Below are positions 12,951 to 26,077 of a stretch of 64,000 bases of DNA, in pieces. The stretch spans positions 205,022-269,021 of the forward strand of contig VXAY01004339.1 of assembly GCA_013399855.1 (NCBI GenBank), read 5' to 3'. Source of the stretch: Oxyruncus cristatus (Eukaryota > Chordata > Aves > Passeriformes > Cotingidae). Made by a program: the position numbers and the translations under genes. The first letter of the stretch is position 1; the number at the start of each line of letters is the position of its first letter. The notes beneath the pieces were generated by a model. That model ran no database searches, had not been told where the DNA came from, and saw nothing but the letters and a program-made list of their open reading frames with translations.

Positions 12951-13061
12951 CCTCGTAATTTCATTTAAATTTATTTAGTTTAAATAAACCCCCGTAAAGC
13001 CGAGGTTGAGTGTCTAAGGGGACCTCGGCCTCTCTTCGTATCCGTGATACCTTCGTGTCGT

Positions 13062-13622
13062 AGCAGGTCGAGGGAGGCGATCTTCCCCCTCTACTCCACC
13101 CTGGTGGGGCCACATCTGGAGTGCCGTGTCTAGTTCTGGGCTCCTCAGTACAAGAAAGACAAGGAGCTACTGGAGAGGGTCCAGCGGGGGACCACCAAGA
13201 TGAGCAACGGGAGCATCTCTCTTACGACGAAAGACTGTGGGAGCTGGGCCTGTTTAGTCTAGAGAAGAGAGGACTGAGAGGGGGTCTCATTAATGCATAT
13301 AAATAACTCAAAGGTGGGTGCCAAGAGGATGGTGCCAGACTCTTTCCTGTGGTGCCCAGTGACAGGACAAGAACCAATGGCCATAAATTAAAACACAAGA
13401 AGTTTCACCTCAACATGAGGAAGAACTTTCTATTGAGGGTGGCAAAGCACTGGAACAGGCTGCCCAGGGAGGATGTGGAGTCTCCCTCTCTGAAGACATT
13501 CAAAACCCACTTGGAAGTGTTCCTGTGTCACAAGCTCCACGTGACCCTGCCTTGGCTGGGGAGCTGGACTGAATGATCTCCAGAAGCCCCTTCCAACCTT
13601 AACAGTTCTGTGATTCTGTGAT
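13062..13622 (+). mobile_element. CR1 LINE, 3' end (5'-truncated)
   Basis: The sequence encodes the familiar C-terminal part of CR1 ORF2. In one frame it reads S-Y-D-E-R-L-W-E-L-G-L-F-S-L-E-K-R-G-L-R (13121-13306 ORF). After a frame change it reads [18 protein letters not shown] (13349-13576 ORF). It ends in the CR1 hallmark of tandem octamers (TTCTGTGATTCTGTGAT) at about 13605-13622. It is heavily 5'-truncated, as most CR1 copies are. It begins only about 100 bp outside the STK17A CpG island and points away from that gene. Confidence 0.92.
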
Positions 13623-14363
13623 CTGCCTGGCCCAGGACCTCACTCTGTGGGCACGCAGGTGTGCCCCAAGGGAGTGTGAAGCCTGAGGCAAAACTGCAGG
13701 AGCCGGAGGTAAAGGTCATGGCCGTGCGTGGAATCCAGGCTTGGACCTTGCACTGGGGAGTGAGGGTGATGGAAGGCAAGGATATAAGTGGCAGCAGCAG
13801 CTCTGCAGGGGCCAAATGCACCCAAGCTCACCTGATAAAGCCTTGGCCCCTGTGGTGTCTGAGGCACAAGCCTCAATTAAACCTTTCCCTCAGCTGGGAT
13901 GTGCTGAGCACCTCTCCTCCATTCATGCTTAAGATCCAGGTGACCCTGTGAGGTGTGCAAGAATTCCGTCCCAGTCAGCCATTTCTGCAGGCTGGTGGGA
14001 ATTGCCTCATGGATTTGGCATGAGCCAAAGGCAAAGGCTTGAGAAAAGGGTGTGCTCTGCTTACTTCTCAAGCGCTTCACTATCCGGCTCACTTCATGTA
14101 CGTGTTCAAGGGACCCGTTCTGCGTGGCTGTCATTTATCAAGGCAGTGCTGTGGCATCCATCTCCATTAAGGGCACAGAATCTCCTGCCAACATCCAGAG
14201 CACCAAGGAGAAAAGACTAATGAGGAAACAAGCTAACATACAGCCAAAGATTCAGTCCAAACCCGGGTCATTGATCAGGCATGGAAGTACAATCGCTGAC
14301 AAGGCATTTTGCTGAAATTCCCTCATTCATTTACTGCCAAATCTGATTTGCAGAAAAAAGTTG
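13623..14363. other. Unassigned spacer between two CR1 copies
   Basis: The DNA is moderately GC-rich and less AT-biased than the surrounding intergenic DNA. The part from 13640 to 13960 has a motif-like AATTAAACCTTTCCCTCAG and could be the remnant of an unrecognised repeat. Several overlapping open frames of 60-97 codons exist on both strands, but none resembles a known protein. Confidence 0.5.
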
Positions 14364-14754
14364 AATCATAGAATGGTTTGGGATGGAAGGGACCTTAAAG
14401 ATCATCTAGTTCCAAACCCCTGCCATGGGCAGGAACACATATTACTAGACCAGGTTGCTCAGAGTTCATCCAGCCTGGCCTTGAACACTTCCAGGGATGG
14501 GGCACCCACAACTTCTCTGGACAACCCGTTCCAGCGCCTCATCACCCTCACTGTAAAGAATTTCTCCCTAATATCTGTTGTGAACCTACTCTCAATTTGA
14601 AGCCATTCCCCCTTTTCCTGTCACTACCTGCTCTTGTAAAAAGTCTCTCTAGCTTTCTTGTAGACTCTGGAAGCCTTCTCTTTTCCAGGCTGAACAATCC
14701 TAATTATCCTAGCCTTTCCTCATAGGAGAGTTGCTCCATCCTTCTAATCATCTA
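14364..14754 (-). mobile_element. CR1 LINE, 3' end (minus strand)
   Basis: The left end reads AATCATAGAATGGTTTGGGA, the reverse complement of a CR1 3' terminus with its ATTCTATG octamer. It is followed by the typical CR1 3' UTR segments GGAAGGGACCTTAAAGATCAT and TCCAGGGATGGGGCACCCAC, and by the ORF2 end, ATAGGAGAGTTGCTCCATCC. The copy is truncated at about 14754. It belongs to a different 3'-end type from the copies at 54.2 kb and 15.25 kb. Confidence 0.92.
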
Positions 14755-15251
14755 TACTTTAGGAATAAATTCCAGAACCAGTATATAGAGTAACGGACAG
14801 TTCAAGACTTATGGTATCAATGTGCTTTGCATTCAAAAAGTTGCTAAAGTTGTAGCAGAGCCAGGCTGTTACTACTGAAAATCTGGATTAAACAGAGGTT
14901 ATGAAATCATTGCAACAGAAAATACATATCAGTGGCATTTACTATGAAGAAGAGGTTGGTTGCCTGACAAATACATTAGATCTTAAAAGTATGTTAATTC
15001 TAAATGAAGGTTTCAGATACCTAATCCTTGTGATATTTTCTATTTCTTTACTTACTTTAACTGACATTTTTCTGGGGGGGGACCCTGCAAAAAATTTAGG
15101 AAAATGAGTGTAATTACTGACTACAACACTTTCTCAAAATACTTTGGGGAATTTAGGTTTCCATGGCTGTATTTTAAAATGAATTCTAAGGTTTAGATTA
15201 TTAAATGCCTTTAAAAATCTAGCAATTTGTGCTGTTGGGCTTAGGAAGAAT
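14755..15251. other. Unassigned intergenic DNA between two CR1 copies
   Basis: AT-rich sequence without recognisable coding or repeat content. A 68-codon open frame (14901-15107) has no recognisable similarity. A short homopolymer run (GGGGGGG) is at about 15074. Confidence 0.5.
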
Positions 15252-16475
15252 TATCCACAGAATACAAACAGTCCAACATCCCCTGCAATAAGCAGGGACA
15301 TCTTCAACTAGATCAGGTAGCTCAGAACCCCATTCAATCTGACCTCAAATGTCTCCAGGGATGGGGTATCTACCACCTCTCTGGGCAACATGTGCCAGGG
15401 TTTTACCATTCTTACTGTAAAAAAGTCTTCCTCATCTTTATTCTAAATTGACCCTCCTTCAGTTTAAAACCATTACACATCGTCCTACCACAGCATACCC
15501 TACTATATTGTTTGTCCCCATCTTTCAGGTAGGTCCCTTTAAGTATTGAAAGGTTGCAGTAACGTCTCCCTGGTGCCTTCTCTTTTCCAGGCTGAACAGC
15601 CCCAACTCCACCAGCCTTACTTCATAGGAGAGGTGCTCCAACACTCTGAACATCTTTGTGGCCTCCTCTGGACTTGCTGCAACAGGTCCATGTTGGGGTC
15701 CCCAGAGCTGGATGCAGAACTCCAGTGAGGTCTCATGAGGGCATAGCAGAGGAGCAGAATTCCCTCCCTCAACCTGCTGGGCATGCTGCTTTTGATGCAG
15801 CCCAGGATGTGTTTGGCTTTCTGGGCTGCAAGTGCATGTTGCTGGCTCATGTCCAGCCCCTCATCCGCCAGCACCCCTAAGTCCTTCTCGGCAGGGCTGC
15901 TCTCAATCCCCTCATCTCCCAGCCTGTATTGTTCCTGGGGGTTGCCCTGACCCACGTTCAGGAGTTTGCACTTAGCCTTGTTAAACCTCGAGATTCCCAA
16001 GGGCCCAGTTCTAAAACTTGCTTGGGTCCCTCTGCACGGCATCCCATCCTTAGGGTGTGGCAACCGCACCCCTCAGCTTGTCATCTGCAAATTTGCTGAG
16101 GGTGCACTTGATCCATTGTCCGTGTCATTAATGAAGACGTTAAATAACACTGGTCCCAGTACAGACCCCTGAAGGACACCACTTGTCACTGATGTCCACT
16201 GTGACTCTGAGCCATTGACCACTACCCTCTGGATGCGACCATCCAACCAATTTCTTATCGGTCTAACAGTCCACCTATTGAATCCATCTCTCTCCACCTA
16301 GAGAGAAGGATGCTGTGGGGGACCTTGTCAAAGCCTTTACAGAAGTCCAGATAAATGACATATGTCGCCCTTCCGTTGTCCACTGATGTAGTCACCCCAC
16401 CATAGAAAGCCATTGGCTGGGTCAGGAAGGACTTGCCCTTGGTAAAGCTGTGCTGACTGTCTCAAATCTTCTCCC
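15252..16475 (-). mobile_element. CR1 LINE, longest copy with reverse-transcriptase remnants
   Basis: This is the longest CR1 fragment in the window, about 1.2 kb, with its 3' end on the left. Translated on the minus strand it carries recognisable pieces of CR1 reverse transcriptase in several frames. These include an F-D-K-V-P-H segment near 16.33 kb, [19 protein letters not shown] (about 16142-16198), and the F-A-D-D catalytic motif near 16.09 kb. Downstream comes E-K-D-L-G-V-L-A-D followed by [10 protein letters not shown]. Frameshifts and stops separate these, so it is a dead pseudogenised element. No endonuclease domain is left because the copy is 5'-truncated near 16475. Confidence 0.93.
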
Positions 16476-17267
16476 ACTTTACTATACACCATAGAACAGA
16501 CTATGTTTTGCCTAGTTGTACCAGAATATTGTGGAGCTGATATATCCCGTATTAATTTAAATTTTCCCTCTAGAAAGGATAAACATAAGCTTTATAACTC
16601 ACTGTAGTTCCACCTGTGCATTAAAACAGCGCTGATCTTAGACTTAAATATTGCAGCATAAGCTTATATGTGCTGTCTACACAGGGAGAAATATGTGTGG
16701 ACACGAACAATGCCTGATTTACTTAGAGATAAGCTAACAGACATATCTAGGCTGGTTACTGTCATATATTACCTGCTAGTAAAATGTCTATGCTTTTTCT
16801 CTGTTGTTTGGATATTCGTCTTCTATCACTGAAATATAATTAGCCTGCTGTATGCTCAATTACACTCAGATGGCACAGCAAACAGTGATTCCTGCTGGTA
16901 CAGGTAACATTAACTGTTTTACACTTCCATATTTTTTTTTTCTTTTCTGGCAGTAGCATCCAAGGAATTCAGTCTCATGAGCTATATCTGGCCTGCAAGC
17001 TAAGAAGCAGGAAGTGAGGTGGAAGACACCACCACAGTATTCTGTTTAAAACAATATCCTTTTCAATTTATATCTACATGCACTGGAGTCAGAGTGATTT
17101 CTATACTGCCCTGAAGAGGTGGGTCAAAAGTGTTGCATAGGGACCTAAGCTCTGTTCAGTTTTATCAGTCTGACACCAACCTGATCATCATAGGACATTT
17201 CTCTTCTCAATATGTATGTATTCAGGCAGCTTGTACGTGATGGAGAAGTTACCCAAAGTAATCATAA

Positions 17268-17283
17268 TCATCATCATCATCAT
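17268..17283. repeat. (CAT)n microsatellite
   Basis: Five tandem CAT units plus flanking near-repeats (ATCATAATCATCATCATCAT). It is a simple repeat with no other visible significance. Confidence 0.9.
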
Positions 17284-20200
17284 GGTCCATTTTTAACAGA
17301 AATATGAAATCTTACCATCCGTAGCTCAGAACACATAAGATTGTTTTTCAGGTGCTAAATTCATCCTTTCAGCTTCTGTAATAGTAGATCTTCTGTGGCT
17401 GGAATTTCTGCAGGCTGCTGCAATTTCATTATGAAGGTAGTTATTTTGCACTGAAGCTACTTATTTCTTGATATGGTGGTTTTAACCTATCAGGCAACAG
17501 AAAGAGTACACATTCCTCACCTGAGGTGTGTTGCTCCTGTGTTCTTTAAACACCTCTTGTTCATCATGTAAAAGCACTTACACAAGAACTCTGAGTTCCC
17601 AGCACCACTGAAAAACAGTCCTGCCACACTTTGGTACAAATGGAGATTTCTTACCACCCGCAACAAAAAAAGTGTTATTTTTTACTATGTTTCTAATTTA
17701 AGGAAGGAAAGCACAGCTCCACTAAGTGGCAGCAATAGGCATCATTACTGCCAGCTTCACTGAATTATTTTTATATTTGTGAGAGGTTTAATATAAACTG
17801 GTATTCATGTCACAATAATATTTATTCCTCTTTTTTACTCATAGGGTTTGATTTCATAATTTCCAAGACACATGGAATAAACTTGTGCTTAGGGAATCTA
17901 AGCATAATCTTTCCAAATACTCTCATGAGTTCATATTTTGCAGAAATTCTGATTTGAATATGAATTTTACATATAATATAATAATATTAATTTACCAGTA
18001 GGAAGACACATCATGGGGTCCCCACGCTTTATGCTGGTGCTTCCCAGGTCAGTTTCAGCTTCTCTGTAGTGCCCAGGCAGTCCCAAACACTGATTCACCT
18101 TTCACAAATTAGGTGGACAATATTTTACAAAATCCAAGATGCATCACTACTTATTTTATGGCTTTGTCCAGAGCACAAAGATAAACTGTTTCAGTTTGTA
18201 CATTAGGAGGACTAAAATATGTAGTTGAAGCACAATGATGATGTTCAAAACTCATATGATGGGCTTTACATACCACAGAAGCAGGGGCTGAACTCTAAGG
18301 TCCCAGTTCTGTTAATCTATGCATGGATAACTAGAGCTGTTATTTTACGTGCTTAAAGCAGGGAAGTTTATATTCAATTGGCAAAGATGCCAAAGCTGTC
18401 AATAAACATATCCTCACACACTGTAAACATAATCTTTTATAGTAATCTCTATTACTGATCTCAGTCATTCTTAAAAAGCCATCAGATTTAGTACTAAGAC
18501 ATATCTAAGAGGCACTGAAGTCAAATCACAGCTTGTAACAAAGTTCCTAAGGAGATTCCAGCGCTGCCCCAGCTGCATTCCTGAAAAGCTGTTACCTAAA
18601 CAAGGTGACTCCATGTGGAATGCTGGTTAGGAAGCAATACTGCTTTGTCTACAGAGAGAACCATATTAAGTGCTGAAAACAGAAAAATAGGAGCATATGT
18701 AATTTATTTTGTATGCTGTTTTGTTTTGGAAAACCAGCATTAGGAAATTACACCCAACAACAGTTTTTCAATTGCTCTCTATTTCAAAAATAGTCAATTT
18801 CAAAACCGACTGACAAGATTTTCAGTGTCACACCAGGGTATTTACAGCACTTTTTTTCCTTACAACTGATTTATTTTGGAAGTGGGAAAAAAGGATAACC
18901 CAAACCAGTACTCTATTTTCATACTCAAAAATTTAAAAAGGGTCCCTAAAGTGTCCTCTTCACAGAAGGAAAGGCAGGTGACCTCAGTGTTAACTAATGC
19001 TTATCAATGACACAGAATGCAGCTCCACTATCTTCTTGTACCATAGGAGTTAATTAATTACATGAAATCCTACATGCCAGCAATTCAGGAAAGAAACATC
19101 ATTAGTTGCACTCTTTGTGTTTTCCAGTGACTTCTGTTCTATTCAACCTCAAAAAGCTGTAACATGGCACTGTGGAGATGAGCTTCATTTACTCTAGAGT
19201 TAATATAAACCTGCTTTACATCAAAGCCTAACATAATAAAAACCAGGGCTTGTATTTCAGCAGAATAATGTATTGGGTTTTTTTCTTCAAAATTTAGTTC
19301 CAAGAGAGTAGGAATTAAACAAACAAAGCCACACACTCTTCATCTTGATAAATCCATGAAAGGTATTTTCAGTCAAAATTGATTTTCAACTTTACCAGAA
19401 TTAAATTTAAAAAATAATAAAAGACTGTGGCTTTGCAGCTCAAGGAGGATTTATGATTAGAGGAGACTCAGCAGATCCTTTGTGGCTTTGTTCTCCAGAT
19501 GTGACAACTACTGTCCAGTCTGGCCTCTTGTACAAGAATGAACATCAGGCTGCAAGAGGATTTATTGTCCATTGTAGGTAAAAACTATGACACTGTTACC
19601 ACAGGGCGGGAAGGGATTATTATTGCTTTGGAATATTCTATAGGATTATGGAGTTTTGTTACCATGCCAAGAGAGACATCCGATGTACACATGCAGAATT
19701 CAGGTGGCTGCTGCTCTTTTTGAACAGAAATTCAATAATTATAATAGAATGGGTTCTGGTAAAAGGCATAGTTACAGCCACACACACATGGTTCACTGCC
19801 ACAGAAACTGACCTCTGATGCCCCCCAAATGATCAGCAACTCATTCCACTGATTTTTAGTAAATATTGATTTTCTCTTCCTTTATATGTGAACAATTCAG
19901 AGAAATCCAGCTCAGTGTCCCAAATTGCCTCTCCCTCACTTCTTCCTCACACACATGCACAATCACACAAACAAGTTTTGAACAAAGGCTGCACTGAGAT
20001 CTGGATTTTTTGAGCATGTGCATGGGCAGGTGCTGCTCTTGCCACCACCACCACCATCCCTGCCACAGGAGCACCAGCAATGGCCTGGGGCTTGTGGACC
20101 TGTGCTCGTCCACACAGGATGAAAGGCGGTGCCAGCTGCAGAGGGTCTCTTAGGAGTTCTCACAGTCACATAGTTTCACATTTGCTACTGATTTGTCCTG

Positions 20201-23200
20201 TGCAAGATACGCTTACCATTTCTTTTTCTTTTCCTCCACGGATATATAATGTCTCTCATAAAAACCGTGCCTCATGTTTTAAGCTTTACCATCCTTCATA
20301 TTGTACCATAATCCCTCATGGGGTGCCGTTTGTGTAGGAAAACAGGTATGGTTAGCAAGGTGTTTGCTGACGGTATATCTGAGGCGTGTTAATCTATCCT
20401 GGAATGTGTTAATGAAACATGCCTGAGATATTACAGTGACGAGCAGGAGAGAAATGGGTGTGACACACTGAGATGCCAGAGCATCTTGCTATGTATTTGC
20501 TGTCAACACTTATACAGACCCAGCATATGCTATTAAGAAATCATCTTTGCGCTTGCATTTCATACCTATAATGCAGTAATTATATCTAGAAGCAAGGTAT
20601 GCGTAAGTAGCATATACATTTCCTTTGTCCCTCTGTTTGACCAGACATTTTCCACAGTGAGGAATAAGCTCACATGCTTTTAAAGCAGGGCTGGCCTTAG
20701 GGTAGTCTAGCAGAGTATGGGGGCACTGGTTATGCACACTTATGTGGAGAACCTCAAGTTTTAGACATGTACCTTGAGAAACTGAATAAAAGCAGTGGAA
20801 GGGCCTGAATGCAATGGTCAGAAATTATATGATCCCGGAACCGTAGTTCCTGAAATTAGTGGACTTTGACCAATGCCAGTCTCCACCCCCTCTAACATCC
20901 ATTCTCTACAAAATAATTTACTTGTAATAGACAGTCCACACAATGCCATAACAAAGTGATTTTATTGACATTCCTCTATAGTGATATGGTTGAATAGAAA
21001 GCCTGAGTATCATGTGACATTTTTCTGTCAATATAAGCAAAATCAGTCCAATAACGAGGACCTTTCCTGCCACTGACTTTATATAGTCTTTAACAAAAAA
21101 CATAACAGACATTTCTGTTAGATAAATTGGAAGTTGCAGGGAATTTGGCTAATGGTACAATATTTACTAAACCTAGTAACTACTATCTACAGGCATCTGT
21201 TTTTCTACTAGAACAAGGACCTACATGACTCACTAGAAAGAAAGTAACAATCCAATCTTTTGGACCTTGTGATAACTGGAAAACCTATCCCAGATTTAGT
21301 ATATTGCAGTAATTTTATCTTTTAATAATGAACACTGAGGTACAGCAAGAATAATATAAAAGCACCGCATTTGTTGTAGAAAGATCTGTGGGTCTGCATT
21401 TGACTGAAAGTGTTTAATCTTGACTGGGAAACCCTATTAATATTACTATGGAGACATGGCAAATATTATTTCAACTGAAATTAAACAAATCTCCAGTCAA
21501 ATTTGTCCTTCTGAAATTCCATAGACTGTCACAGGATTAATAGTAAAGGACGAGTTTAACTCATCCCCTGTGCGTTTATATTTTAGCTTATTTCAGATTT
21601 GATTTTTGTGTTCAAATTTAGTATCCTATTGTTTCCAACCAGAGGTATGTCAACTATTTGTTACAGTGAAACTAGAACTACAAAACACAAGCCCAACAAA
21701 CACTCCCCTCCCCACAGGCTGTCTCTCAGACTAGACTATGAACTTAAACCTCAGCTACAGACCATTGAAAAGTTCACGGGCACTTGAGCAAACTGGGTGA
21801 AAAAAGTCCCCTGTACGAAACTCATGATTTCTCCATTAGATGTTAGATGTAGTTTGGACTGCTCACTTCTTTCTCTGTGATAGCCATGGGTCTCCCTGGG
21901 ACATAAAAGTCAAGTTTTGAATATGCACAGCCACATGACTGAAACTGAAAGCTCATGTAATGCACTGCAGACTGCAGTGCCAGCATTTGGTAATGCTGTT
22001 AACAGTAAGGTACAGTTGTTTGTACTGGATCAAATCCTGCATAGCTTATGTGGTTGAACAGTCAGTGAGACTACCCCAAGGTGGAAGATCTACTGGTGAT
22101 TTAAAATACCTGTTTTCATTCTCTTATCTTCAGATCAATGCTAGTAGGGCAACAGGAGTTCATAAAAAGAAATATCCCCTTCCCTCCCTCTACCATTAAT
22201 AGCCATGACAACCACTTTGAGAAACATATAGACCCTCTGAAAACATACAAGTTGTCAATATTCACTGCTCCGATCAAAAACTAGAATTCACAAAAGCTGT
22301 CAGATTGACTCTTTCATTTTTCATTTGCATTTTAAAAATCTATTGATCTTGGTGTCATACTTTAATCTAGCCACCACCATATCTAGTCACCCTCACGATT
22401 AAAGGGAACTGAGGTTTAAAAAGCTGAAAATATTATTCTACTGTAAATCTGCCCTATGAAATATCTTCTAGTCTTTTCTGTGGGGAAACAATGAAATCAG
22501 AATTTCTGTAATCAACAGTCGATGTGTGACAAATGAAAATGCAGACTTGGGGAGTGAGTAACAATATAGGAATCAGAAGATGAACAAGGAAGGGTATATG
22601 TCTTGCATATGCATAACAACAACAAAGTCAATTAATTGCTTAATGGGCAGGTTAAATAACAGGCCAAGGGAAGTGGGTTCCACCCTCTCTCCTGTAGCAC
22701 CATTCACTGCCTCACTCCAACATCATGATGCCACTTAGATGCATGGCTTCCCCTTTACTCCAGGTTGGGACTGGATTTTGCCCATCGTATGATGGAATGA
22801 AAGGAGAAGCATTGATCTGGACATCCTAGAGTTTGAAAACCTAATGGGACAGGGTATTTATTTGGGAAGAGAGAGGGATAGGACTGGAATACCAGAACAC
22901 CCCAGTATGGCATACTCTTTCTCTTTGTTTTACGAAAACAGCCAATTGTCTGTATTCTGGGCTTTAGATCCAAAAAACTTGCAAGGAAGTCTGCATGACC
23001 TTGTCAACTTAAAAAGCAATGTTTTAAAAATATTAGGCTGTGGGCTTGAAAGACAGCTTGGATCAAGGATTTTGATGGGAAGTAGCTGGCTGTGCTGTAT
23101 GTTTCCCAGAGCAGGAATCCACAAAGTGCTCAAGAAGGCATCTGCCAAACATAATCTATTTTACACAATCTAGTAAGTGCCAGAACATGTCATGAAGAAG

Positions 23201-23784
23201 AATTTTAGGAGAAAGCTTTGCATATTTCAACCAATGGGATTTGATGCTGTCTCTGAAATACAAACATCTTTTATTATGCTACAAAAAATAGTTTCACTTT
23301 TTCTTAATAAAATATAGTTTTAAAAAAATTCAACTATACAGCATTGTAAAGATTGGACTTTTTTTTTTTTTGTTTTACTTTTTTACTATGTTAATGAGAC
23401 AGCTCTTGATTTTCTCTGGCCAATCATGGACCAACCAGCTGGATGCTTCTCTTTCTTTTCTTCTAATGTTGGAAGACATCCAACATTTGACATAGTGCAG
23501 GTAACTATAACACATTACCAGGAATAAATTAAGAACCATACAGAAATCACTGGATTTTGAGGCCCAGAGGTGAAGAGGCAGAAATTGGAAGATTTCACGT
23601 TCAGTATTTCCGCGTGTCATTTGTTCTGATGGAATTTACATGCACATGACAGATTCTCTCAGAAAAATGCTGAGTTTTCCAACTCTCCTGAGCAGTGGGG
23701 CTGGTCATGTGGAATAGATTCCTGAGACCTCATTTATGGAAATACTAAATATCATTTTTGGTGTGTGGTACAATGAAGCTGGCC

Positions 23785-23890
23785 TGTAGCCGCAGCCTCT
23801 CTGTGCAACTGTAAAATGATTCCTCAATAAGAATAGTAACAACATACTATAAAATAGATTCTCAGTAAAAGCCATACATTAAATTAGTAT
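23785..23890 (+). repeat. Possible MIR-type ancient SINE remnant
   Basis: GCCTCTCTGTGCAACTGTAAAATGAT followed by AATAAGAATAGTAACAAC resembles the right-hand part of MIR (CCTCTCTG...CTGTAAAATG...AATAATAGTA). By-eye similarity only; such fossils survive at low density in bird genomes. Confidence 0.4.
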
Positions 23891-25543
23891 AAAAGTGGCT
23901 GAAATGTCACAGAAATTGAATGAATGGGGCAATTTAAATATTCCAATTTTTTAATGTATCATTAACAAAAGCTACTATTCTGCTTAGAAACATGTTTTTG
24001 GGTCCATCACCTTTCAAATACCTATTATTCCAAGAATAAAAGTAGGAGAATGATCTAAAACTCTCAGAATGCCGTTTTTCAAGTGAGATGAGATTCTGTA
24101 CAGCCACCATAAAACTATGCGAGAAAGTAGCGTCCAATTTTTTCCTCTGGAGAGAAAACTTAGATGTGTTAGATGTTACACTAATCTCCTCATTTTACAA
24201 TATTCTGAAGCATAGCTAACACAAAACTACCAGTAACAAGCCCCCAAGGGGGTGTGGTATTTCATGTGAGCTGCTAGACAGTATGATGTTTCCTTTTCAC
24301 TTACCTTCACAAGGCTCTCTGTTCGTATTTCATGCATCCTTTAACATATTTAGTGTCAGAAGATACTCGTATTTCCTTTTCCCAGTCAAGACAAACACTT
24401 TCAATCTGAGATTAGTCTTGGAAAACAAGGGCAGCAAAGATTAATAAATAGAACATAATCAGAGCAGTGAGGTTGACTGTAAGAGCCTCAGTAGAATTCA
24501 TCCGAAGACAATCTTACTGCTGTTTTGCTTTTGTTGCCTGGATTCAGAGTTGGAATGCAAACTACACCAGACTGAAGAGGGTTATGTCTGTAATAACAAG
24601 AGCTAGATCTTTAGTTTAGTGGTATCTAGCATGACTGGAGGACTTTTGGGCTTCCTCCAAGAGGAAGTGCAACAAAGTCTTAACCCACAGAGAGTTACAG
24701 TCCTCTTCATCCCTGACAAACACCCTCAATCAATGCAGCTTCTCATCTGACAGACCCTAGATGAAAACATTTTGTCTACAACCAACCACTCTTGAGGATA
24801 TGGAGAATTCCACTGAACAAGAAGAGAAAAAGGACAAAACCGAAAACCATCCCCACCAACCATAGCCCAGCCTGACAGAAAATAAATGGCTTCTGACACA
24901 GGGGATGGGATTATCTAGAATTCTCATTTGGAAAGGAGCATTTTCAACATCAGAAAACAAAGATCTGGTAAACAGAACCCAAGAGTATTTGTAAGAGTAG
25001 AACATTCTTCTTACTTCCCCTTTTCCTTGTCATATACAATACTAAGGTAAGGGAGCCTTGTCCTTTATGCTACATAATAAAACATCCTTCTTGAGTGTGC
25101 ACAACCTTGTGCTTTTTGTGTGGTAAACACTACAATGGAGATGCCCCTCCCAATATCTCTGAAGTGCAAGTCCTCTCCAGTACTGGCAAGCAACAATCAT
25201 AACAATCGCTGTTATGCTTTGCATTTTGTTACAGGTTGGGGTTTTTTTAATTTTTGAAGGTCTTATCTGCAGCATGTGTCTGTGCCAGTTCCAGCTGATG
25301 CAACCGATCATGAGTTTGTATATAAAAATTTCAGTTTTGCTCACAGATGTCTCTCAGATGGGCAACACGCACAGGGAAAATAAGGATGGATGAAGATATA
25401 TTTGACCAGCTCCTAGTACTGGATTCAACAATTAAGAAGATGGGTTGTGAATTCATTTTAGAAGATGCGGGTATATAAAAGCTTGGAATGCTTGATGAGC
25501 GTTTTTTTTCTAATTTTTTAATCAACGTAGGTGGAAGTAAACA

Positions 25544-25879
25544 TTTATTAACATTTGGTCAAGTGTAGTGTAACTTGCATTTGTATTTTCATTGTTAGTA
25601 ATGGAGGTATGTAGAGATATACAGAAACCTTGAGACAGTTGTTTTTCTATTGCATACAGACTAGCAGTCCATTGGAAACAAAGGATGAAAGCATGAAGGT
25701 TAGATCGTAGAGAGCGGCAGTTCTTCATGCACAGCTTTTGTTAATCTTGATTTTTTTTTTGTTTTGTTTTGGTTTGTTTTGTTTTCAAAAATAAAAACAT
25801 GGGAAACCAAGATCAAATGATGGTGGACAGGAAAGGTGACATCATCAGCCATAAAAACACCAGAAGTGCCTGAACCCCC
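25544..25879 (-). other. HECW1: Start of HECW1 3' UTR, with candidate poly(A) signal
   Basis: Sequence directly downstream of the HECW1 stop codon on the minus strand. The first AATAAA noticed lies at 25549-25544, about 330 bases past the stop, but no obvious G/U-rich downstream element follows. It may therefore be unused or a minor site, and the UTR may continue further left. A purine/pyrimidine-biased (TTTTG)n-like tract occurs at about 25750-25785. Confidence 0.45.

Positions 25880-26077
<198 letters not shown>

Larger units (their letters stand above)
12290..12960 (-). promoter_or_regulatory. STK17A: STK17A CpG-island promoter
   Basis: The base composition jumps abruptly to very GC- and CpG-rich DNA around exon 1 and falls back to an AT-rich TTTCATTTAAATTTATTTAG stretch at about 12958. 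The island covers the first coding exon, the presumed 5' UTR and the start of intron 1. GC-box-like words occur on either side of the start codon (CCCCGCCCCG near 12637 and GGCGGGCGGG near 12888). No TATA box stands out upstream of the ATG, as expected of a broad CpG-island promoter. The exact start site cannot be read from sequence. One unresolved base (N) sits at 12864. Open frames on both strands in the island are compositional artefacts. Confidence 0.85.
16476..25543. other. Intergenic DNA between the HECW1 3' end and the CR1 cluster
   Basis: This is nine kilobases of AT-rich DNA with no exon, RNA gene or strong repeat that I can support. Part of it may be a long HECW1 3' UTR, because the mammalian gene has one of several kilobases, but sequence alone does not define its end. 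A short CAT microsatellite lies near 17.27 kb and a possible MIR remnant near 23.8 kb. A poly-T tract sits near 23360 and an AATAAA word on the minus strand near 23270. Open frames of 60-109 codons look random. Confidence 0.6.

Noticed and set aside
15617..16297. Open frames with reverse-transcriptase similarity as a possible gene
   Set aside because: They are pieces of a frameshifted, 5'-truncated CR1 LINE and not a cellular gene.
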